Shown here: one piece after another, positions 20,924 through 25,070 of the stretch
Layout: each line of letters opens with the position of its first letter
Numbering within the stretch: position 1 is the stretch's first letter
Source: a virus
IMG/VR virus record: IMGVR_UViG_3300049739_000416
Location: 1 to 25,070 of that record
DNA: 25,070 bases
Direction: 5' to 3' (one strand)
The notes under the pieces: model-generated
What the model saw: the letters and a program-made list of their open reading frames with translations, nothing else
Told to the model about the DNA's origin: nothing
The model's database searches: none
Translations under genes and position numbers: made by a program

Positions 20924-21056
20924 TAATTAATTCCATTGTTAATGGGCCTCTGTTTCGAGAGTATTGTTCCTTAGTCCATTCGATAGTTCTATCTGTTATG
21001 AACTCTATTTGTTTAGAAGAATCTCCTTCATCTATTTTGAATATAAATTTTCTCAT
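20868..21056 (-). CDS. Small hypothetical protein, 62 aa
   Basis: Starts MRKFIFKIDEGDSSKQIEFI and continues TDRTIEWTKEQYSRNRGPLT, ending acidic (TTEEKETISREVELG). The ATG overlaps the end of the nucleotidyltransferase gene by 4 nt. A beta-hairpin then helix is predicted by pattern. No family recognised. Confidence 0.6.
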   Translation of the reverse strand: MRKFIFKIDEGDSSKQIEFITDRTIEWTKEQYSRNRGPLTMELISDETTEEKETISREVELG

Positions 21057-21481
21057 TTGAAATCTTTATTTTGTTTTATGGTTTGTCTTGTAATTAAATC
21101 TTTTATTTTAGTTGTTGACCAATCATGTGAACGAGTAGTGTATATAATCTTTATAGGTAAATCTTTACCTGTAAATTCTTCTCCTATATAATCTTCACCT
21201 AAAATTCTAACATCAGGTTTAAAGAATTCTATTAATTTTAATAATTCTTCTTCTGTTTGGTAGGTATAAACTTCATCAATATATCTGATAGCCATCAATG
21301 TTTTATATCTTTCGTGCAAAGATATAACTGGTTTGTATTTTGATTTCCTATGAAGCGATGGGTCTTTCTGCAGGAACACTATAAATTTATCACAATGTTT
21401 TTTTGCTTCTTCAAATGTATAAATGTAACCTGGATGTAACAAATCAAAGTTACCTGCAGTAAACCCTATCTTCTCTTTCAT
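21053..21481 (-). CDS. Cytidylyltransferase-family (TagD/RfaE-like) nucleotidyltransferase
   Basis: A 142-aa enzyme of the HxGH nucleotidyltransferase superfamily. GFTAGNFDLLHPGYI (6-20) is the G-x-F-D-x-x-H-x-G-H nucleotide-binding motif, here H-P-G-Y. HERYKTLMAIRYIDEV (56-71), ILGEDYIGEEFTGK (93-106) and RSHDWSTTKI (117-126; ISTT-like motif) follow in family order. The length and motifs fit glycerol-3-phosphate cytidylyltransferase or sugar-phosphate adenylyl/cytidylyltransferases. A product such as CDP-glycerol or a nucleotide-sugar would feed surface or virion glycan synthesis; the substrate cannot be read from sequence alone. ATGA overlaps with the 58-aa gene upstream. Confidence 0.82.
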   Translation of the reverse strand: MKEKIGFTAGNFDLLHPGYIYTFEEAKKHCDKFIVFLQKDPSLHRKSKYKPVISLHERYKTLMAIRYIDEVYTYQTEEELLKLIEFFKPDVRILGEDYIGEEFTGKDLPIKIIYTTRSHDWSTTKIKDLITRQTIKQNKDFK

Positions 21482-21654
21482 ATTTGTTTATTCAGAACTT
21501 CTCTTAAGTTTAGCTCTTTCGTAAGTTCATTAACTGCTGAAATCAAATGCATGATGTTATGTTTTAACAAACTATCTGATATATCTTTATCTCCATATGT
21601 TTGTAAACTATTGTGTGCAATTGATACACTTCCTTTTACTCCTTCAATATCCAT
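21478..21654 (-). CDS. Small helical hypothetical protein, 58 aa
   Basis: ATG at 21654, TGA at 21478-21480. The product starts MDIEGVKGSVSIAHNSLQTY and ends ELTKELNLREVLNKQI, largely helical. The start has GAAGGAG-type sequence nearby, but within the coding region. The stop overlaps the nucleotidyltransferase start (ATGA), and the ATG lies 3 nt after the upstream gene's stop. The tiling supports it. No family recognised. Confidence 0.6.
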   Translation of the reverse strand: MDIEGVKGSVSIAHNSLQTYGDKDISDSLLKHNIMHLISAVNELTKELNLREVLNKQI

Positions 21655-21657
21655 ATC

Positions 21658-21861
21658 TTATTCTTCTATTAGTTCAGGCCACTCAGTATCCTCTAATACT
21701 TTATCTCTTACCAAATCAAAATCATCCACCACCTCATCGTGAACTTCATCTTGTAGGTCATCATCCCCACTTTTCCATCTCTTAACTTGGTCCTCTGTTA
21801 ATTCTTCTGTATCTTCCCAACGAACTGTTGTGATAATTACTTTTCTTCTTAATTTTGCCAT
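21658..21861 (-). CDS. Small acidic hypothetical protein, 67 aa
   Basis: Starts basic (MAKLRRKVIITTVRWEDTEE) and becomes strongly acidic (GDDDLQDEVHDEVVDDFD, ending EWPELIEE). The ELTEDQVKRWKSGDDD stretch looks like a helix with a turn. Ends 3 nt before the 58-aa gene and begins 3 nt after the 126-aa gene. No family recognised; a DNA-mimic role is possible for such an acidic protein, but only by charge. Confidence 0.6.
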   Translation of the reverse strand: MAKLRRKVIITTVRWEDTEELTEDQVKRWKSGDDDLQDEVHDEVVDDFDLVRDKVLEDTEWPELIEE

Positions 21862-21864
21862 ATC

Positions 21865-22245
21865 TTACCAATCATTATTATCTTTTAAAGATTCGAATCC
21901 ACCTGTCTTTCTATACTCTTCGTTTAGATGTCCAAGTTCAACCCAATCTTCGCAACCCTTCTCTCTTGAATCAGAATAAACTTTTTTATCGTGATACCCA
22001 TCTTCTAATAAAAGATTTTGTAATTCATCTTCACCATAAACTTCTTTATTAGTTTCAATGAACTCATCTTGGTTATCCCAATCGTAAATATTCTCTTCCA
22101 AGTACTCCCAAAGTTCTTGTGTTGTACTTCCCTCATAAGGAGGTTCACATTTTCTTAGTTTGTCAACATCAACCTCAATAGGTTCTTCTGTTGCTTCCCA
22201 AATGGTGTATCTTTCACACTTTCTTACATATAGTTTTTCACTCAT
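21865..22245 (-). CDS. Acidic hypothetical protein, 126 aa
   Basis: First gene of the P4 unit, with a 17-nt leader after the promoter dyad. Starts MSEKLYVRKCERYTIWEATE; the middle is acidic and aromatic (LWEYLEENIYDWDNQDEF, NLLLEDGYHDKKVYSD), followed by KGCEDWVELGHLNEEYRKTG. Position directly after an early-type promoter suggests early expression, where phages often place host-takeover proteins, but no family is recognised. Confidence 0.65.
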   Translation of the reverse strand: MSEKLYVRKCERYTIWEATEEPIEVDVDKLRKCEPPYEGSTTQELWEYLEENIYDWDNQDEFIETNKEVYGEDELQNLLLEDGYHDKKVYSDSREKGCEDWVELGHLNEEYRKTGGFESLKDNNDW

Positions 22246-22261
22246 TATTTTAAATTTAAAT

Positions 22262-22305
22262 TATTTGTATTTACAAATATACGAAATTATTTTCATATAT
22301 CCAAA
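22262..22305 (-). promoter_or_regulatory. Early-type promoter P4 with variant dyad
   Basis: TTTG, 20 nt, TATATTTGT on the minus strand, an exact match to the Bacteroidota -7 consensus TAnnTTTG. The dyad (22262-22279) has arms TATTTGT and ACAAATA around a 4-nt centre, so both arms differ from the other four copies in a matching way. Confidence 0.8.
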
Positions 22306-22309
22306 TTTT

Positions 22310-22906
22310 TTATTGGAAATCTATATTCCAACTTATTGATATTCTTTTTTTCTCTGTATCATTGTATTGTAAACTACCATGTTTTAACCATGATGGAAAT
22401 GATATTATTAAACCTTCCTTTGGTTGTACATCTATTTGTGGTGCTAACAAATCATTTTCTGATTCAGGTAATAGTTTAGCTAAAGTATCTATTGGTGATT
22501 GCATAATAAACTCACCTCCATTTTCTAAATTAGATGAAACATATAGTACACCAGAAAATCCATTGGTAGGACTTCCTGCACCAAGATGGTCGTGTAATTC
22601 TTGATAAGCTCCTTTTCCTCCAACAGTCAACCAACAATCATCAATCAAAAACCCTTTAGCTATAAAATTAGATTCTACCATATATCGTGATGTGTGTTCA
22701 ACTATCAGTTCCTTTAAGTAATCAGGAAAGAATTTTCTATCAGTATCACAGAATATATTTGTTTCTGTATTACATTTCCATTCGTTGGTTTTGAATAAAT
22801 CTGAGTTTTCTTTTATATACTCTGATACATCCTTTTGTAATTTAGAGTGTATTTTCTCATCAATTTGATTAAAGTATATTGGAGTAGAGAATAAATGATT
22901 TACCAT
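22310..22906 (-). CDS. Putative 2OG-Fe(II) oxygenase (2OG-FeII_Oxy_5 type)
   Basis: A 198-aa protein matching the pattern of the putative 2OG-Fe(II) oxygenase family found in cyanophages and marine bacteria: LFSTPIYFNQID near the N terminus, QELHDHLGAG (102-111; His105 and His107 as metal ligands), GFSGVLYVSS (116-125), NGGEFIMQSP (129-138), QPKEGLIISFPSWLKHGS (161-178; distal His176) and KRISISWNID (187-196; Arg188). The metal site uses an H-x-H pair as in that family. Adjacent to a P4H-type oxygenase gene (3-nt gap). Stops 5 nt before the P4 promoter. Substrate unknown. Confidence 0.82.
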   Translation of the reverse strand: MVNHLFSTPIYFNQIDEKIHSKLQKDVSEYIKENSDLFKTNEWKCNTETNIFCDTDRKFFPDYLKELIVEHTSRYMVESNFIAKGFLIDDCWLTVGGKGAYQELHDHLGAGSPTNGFSGVLYVSSNLENGGEFIMQSPIDTLAKLLPESENDLLAPQIDVQPKEGLIISFPSWLKHGSLQYNDTEKKRISISWNIDFQ

Positions 22907-22909
22907 GAT

Positions 22910-23407
22910 TTATATTATTTTAGTTTGAGGTTTAAAAAAGATAACTAATGCCTTTCGTATTCCTCTTGTTATTTTAGTAACTTCGTGTCTGTGTTTACGT
23001 CCATCTAACATTACATACTCACCTAGGTTGAATAACCCAATATCGGCATCTTCTATTAAAAAATTACCTCCATCAAAATCATCGGTTAGTAATATAATAG
23101 TAACATTTCTTAAGAAATCTTTATGTTTTGCTGAAAAATCTCCTTCTCCATATTCCATTGTATATAAAGATTCAACTATATTGTTTTTCGAAAACTTATT
23201 GGATAACCAGTTATTAAGTATTTCGTTTTCTGTATTATATACTTGAAAAAGAGTTGGGTTCAAACCACTTCCATTATTTAAAATATATGGATGAGTATCT
23301 TTCCATTCTTCTTGTGCTTCTTCAAATGTAAGTATTTTAGTTTGATTAAGTTGTTCTAATAAAAAACTTAATTCTTCTTTTGATAATATATCTTTAGTGT
23401 AGTTCAT
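22910..23407 (-). CDS. 2OG-Fe(II) oxygenase, prolyl-4-hydroxylase type
   Basis: A 165-aa protein with MEYGEGDFSAKHKDF (His95, Asp97), DDFDGGNFLIED (109-120), HRHEVTKI (distal His141) and TRGIRKALVIFF (Arg151 or Lys152). Length and spacing fit the P4H-like family and resemble the protein at 17188-17724, so the two may be paralogues. The start MNYTKDILSKEELSFLLEQL is the usual helical lead-in. Lies between the Smr-domain gene and a second oxygenase, with gaps of 3 nt on each side. Confidence 0.86.
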   Translation of the reverse strand: MNYTKDILSKEELSFLLEQLNQTKILTFEEAQEEWKDTHPYILNNGSGLNPTLFQVYNTENEILNNWLSNKFSKNNIVESLYTMEYGEGDFSAKHKDFLRNVTIILLTDDFDGGNFLIEDADIGLFNLGEYVMLDGRKHRHEVTKITRGIRKALVIFFKPQTKII

Positions 23408-23410
23408 GTA

Positions 23411-23629
23411 TTAGTTTGAAACAATTATTTCACCAGTATTCCAACTTGGTATATACCATCTGAAATTATGTTCTTTTAACATATCGATTATTTTAACTTG
23501 CATCTTCATTGAATTACCTGTAATTACTCTACATTCAAATAATTCATTGTGTGATTCCATCAATACAAAATCTTCAGCTCTATCAACTGCAACATCATGT
23601 GTTAATCCATGTAAATCTAATTCATTCAT
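23411..23629 (-). CDS. Smr-domain protein, 72 aa
   Basis: A stand-alone Smr (MutS2 C-terminal-like) domain. LDLHGLTHDVAVDRA (4-18) matches the LDLHG signature and VITGNSMKMQVKIIDML (35-51) matches the TGxG region; GNS replaces the more common GKG. Smr domains cut branched DNA or RNA; in bacteria SmrB cleaves mRNA at collided ribosomes. The domain is minimal but complete, without a MutS2 ATPase part. A phage copy might act in DNA branch or RNA turnover; that is inference. Confidence 0.8.
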   Translation of the reverse strand: MNELDLHGLTHDVAVDRAEDFVLMESHNELFECRVITGNSMKMQVKIIDMLKEHNFRWYIPSWNTGEIIVSN

Positions 23630-23631
23630 TT

Positions 23632-24009
23632 TTAATTAATTGATTCTTTCCAAAAAACTTGAATACACATAATCATAATACATAATCCAATTTGAACCCA
23701 AACCTTAGAAGTCATTGGTTGATTAAAGAAGTATTGTGTTAGAATAGCATATACGATTATACCAACGGAGAATCCCAAGAATCGATTTGCCCATAATGAG
23801 TTACCGAACCCCTCAACACCAAGTTGAGTTGATTTGAGAAACAACCAAGTGATTGGTAAAGCGGCTACATACCAACCCCACCACTCAGGTCCTAACTTTG
23901 GATATTTAAATTGTAGATTGTGTTGTAACCAAGCACCACCTTGTGCGAGGATAAACAAAAAGGATGCCATAAAAACGTACATCCATTTAATTGTATTTGT
24001 TACTTCCAT
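23632..24009 (-). CDS. Four-helix membrane protein, 125 aa
   Basis: Hydrophobic segments near residues 8-24 (KWMYVFMASFLFILAQGG), 43-60 (WWGWYVAALPITWLFLK), 73-93 (NRFLGFSVGIIVYAILTQYF) and 101-119 (KVWVQIGLCIMIMCIQVFW). The first loop has Trp and Gly (GPEWWGW). The plan is like small DMT-type or EmrE-like transporters, but without a decisive motif. Overlaps the start of the preceding gene by 1 nt. Function unknown. Confidence 0.65.
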   Translation of the reverse strand: MEVTNTIKWMYVFMASFLFILAQGGAWLQHNLQFKYPKLGPEWWGWYVAALPITWLFLKSTQLGVEGFGNSLWANRFLGFSVGIIVYAILTQYFFNQPMTSKVWVQIGLCIMIMCIQVFWKESIN

Positions 24010-24293
24010 TATATAGTTTTTATTACTGATTCAACAGCTTCTTTATATTGATTTAATTGTTCGAACTTAGTACCACTTAATACTATTTCAGTTTTTTCAG
24101 TATAGTTACCATCATCATCAGTTACATCAATTGGAACCTTACCATCATATTCCCAATGAGGAGTGGCTAAAACAATTGGGAATTTATCTTCTTTCATATA
24201 CCAAGCTATGGTACCACTCATAGTATCTTCTTCAACCTTCCATTTACCGATTGATTTAATTTGAAGTATATCTTCGTTATTTATATATTCCAT
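24009..24293 (-). CDS. Hypothetical protein, 94 aa
   Basis: Starts MEYINNEDILQIKSIGKWKV, with a beta-rich middle (GTIAWYMKEDKFPIVLATP, DVTDDDGNYTEKTEIVLSG) and a short C-terminal helix. Looks like a small beta-sandwich. Overlaps both neighbours by 1 nt (ATG/TAA sharing), so it is translationally coupled to the 102-aa and membrane-protein genes. No family recognised. Confidence 0.62.
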   Translation of the reverse strand: MEYINNEDILQIKSIGKWKVEEDTMSGTIAWYMKEDKFPIVLATPHWEYDGKVPIDVTDDDGNYTEKTEIVLSGTKFEQLNQYKEAVESVIKTI

Positions 24294-24601
24294 TATATTA
24301 AATATTTAGGTCCATAAAATTCCCACTTATCCGAACCATCGAAAATATTACCTCTCGAATGTTTAGCAGGAGTAGAGTATGAAGCAGGTTTTAATAAATC
24401 ACCTTTACAAACCAATGTTCCTTTGAACACACCTTCCCACATAGAAACGAATCCCCATACGGTAGTACCATCAAGTATCTTTATATACTTCTGTCCTTTT
24501 TTCGTTTGGAGGGGTTCGTAAGGTTTATAGGAATAGTTCTCATCCCAATATTGTTTTCTTTTTTCATTTACCTCATCTAGCCAAATCTCAAATTTACTCA
24601 T
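24293..24601 (-). CDS. Hypothetical protein, 102 aa
   Basis: First gene of the P5 unit with a leader of about 26 nt. Starts MSKFEIWLDEVNEKRKQYWD; the central part (TKKGQKYIKILDGTTVWGFV) looks like a small OB- or SH3-type barrel, and KPASYSTPAKHSRGNIFDGS is a polar loop before the WEFYGPKYLI end. Early position after the promoter; no family recognised. Confidence 0.65.
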   Translation of the reverse strand: MSKFEIWLDEVNEKRKQYWDENYSYKPYEPLQTKKGQKYIKILDGTTVWGFVSMWEGVFKGTLVCKGDLLKPASYSTPAKHSRGNIFDGSDKWEFYGPKYLI

Positions 24602-24626
24602 AGTTTTATCTTTTAGTATTATTAAT

Positions 24627-24669
24627 TATTTACATAGTAAATATACGAAAAATATTTCATATATCCAAG
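24627..24669 (-). promoter_or_regulatory. Early-type promoter P5 with dyad
   Basis: CTTG in place of TTTG, 20 nt, TATATTTAC on the minus strand. A perfect 17-bp dyad (arms TATTTAC and GTAAATA, 24627-24643) overlaps the -7 box. Leads the genes from 24601 leftward. Confidence 0.78.
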
Positions 24670-24680
24670 TCTTTTCTCAT

Positions 24681-24974
24681 TTATTTTGCAGAGAGTATTT
24701 CCTTACGAGGTTTTCATCTCTTTTATCAGATTGTCAATAACTTGTTAAAAACTTTTTATTATGGTTTCAAAAATCCGCTATAGTTATAGCTGCAGACAGA
24801 CTTAAAAAAAAGTATATAACCTACTACTTAAACACTGCAATAGTATAGCACTAAGATAGTGTCGGTCTTTTAAAATTTTTTTTCGGTCGTTCCTAAGAAA
24901 TTTTTTCCCCTTCTTTTTATTGATAGTTTATCTCAGCAGATTCCCATTCCACGTCTAATCCCTTTAATCTTAGC
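24681..24974. other. Gene-free region with inverted repeats
   Basis: About 290 nt with no supportable gene on either strand. It holds a 14-nt inverted repeat GCTATAGTTATAGC (24777-24790), a CACTA-N3-TAGTG hairpin (within about 24849-24863), a repeated GACCGA word on the minus strand, and several A/T homopolymer runs. It could be the 3' region of the partial gene at the right edge, a non-coding RNA, or a regulatory spacer before P5. No clear terminator stem with a T run is seen. Confidence 0.4.
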
Positions 24975-25070
24975 TTATTCTCTTATCTCTCCAGCTGCCA
25001 ATCTTAATTCAGCGGGGTTTAAATCGAGGTTTATATAAATATTAGTTGGAGTGTAGAGTTCTTTTCGGTA
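24975..25070 (-). CDS. Possible C-terminal end of a gene cut by the right edge
   Basis: An open frame enters from the right edge and ends with TAA at 24975-24977. The 31 visible residues (YRKELYTPTNIYINLDLNPA, then ELRLAAGEIRE) look protein-like, but the stretch is too short for assignment. A TATTTATA word at 25034-25041 lies inside this frame, so the region may instead be promoter sequence. Confidence 0.4.
   Translation of the reverse strand, partial: YRKELYTPTNIYINLDLNPAELRLAAGEIRE

Overview
This 25-kb window looks like part of the genome of a large tailed phage, probably a T4-like marine myovirus. The host is probably a Bacteroidota bacterium, most likely a flavobacterium. The evidence is: every supportable gene lies on the minus strand, with start and stop codons usually touching or overlapping; there are many unrecognised small genes (50-130 aa); five tRNA genes occur; and typical marine-myovirus genes are present (PhoH, small heat-shock protein, dCMP deaminase, 2OG-Fe(II) oxygenases, SGNH proteins, a structural protein with a terminal Hint domain). 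The host guess rests mainly on five near-identical promoters of the form TTTG-N20-TATATTTAC, close to the Bacteroidota primary-sigma pattern (TTTG, about 20 nt, TAnnTTTG), and on A-rich leaders with weak Shine-Dalgarno signals. The DNA is strongly AT-rich throughout.

Layout, read from right to left in the direction of transcription. The right edge holds the end of one possible gene and about 300 nt without genes. A promoter at 24.65 kb then leads a run of small proteins, a membrane protein, an Smr-domain protein and two 2OG oxygenases. A second promoter at 22.3 kb leads small acidic proteins, a nucleotidyltransferase and an SGNH protein. From 20.0 to 17.9 kb lie tRNA-Glu, two paired membrane/coiled-coil proteins, tRNA-Thr, a DUF805-like membrane protein, an exported protein, and tRNA-Ser, tRNA-Ala and tRNA-Gln. 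Next come another 2OG oxygenase, dCMP deaminase, two likely virion proteins (one ending in a self-cleaving-type Hint domain), and a tight seven-gene set: GNAT-like, PhoH, SGNH, SGNH, a 452-aa unknown, 2OG-oxygenase-like and an N-terminal-twitch radical SAM protein. The left third has three transcription units with the early-type promoter (an FG-GAP lipoprotein; a nucleotidase with a lipoprotein; UvsE followed by small genes, a quinone-reductase-like flavoprotein and a helicase). It also holds the hsp20 unit, which has its own terminator and operator-like tandem repeats, and a membrane protein with an EF-hand loop.

Two promoter classes are proposed. The first is the five-copy element with a 17-18 bp dyad over its -7 box. 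The second is a TATTTATA box lying 19-23 nt before the first gene of three other units (4373, 12983, 15114); it may be a late promoter. Coordinates and motifs were read by eye. No database search, structure prediction or statistical test was run.
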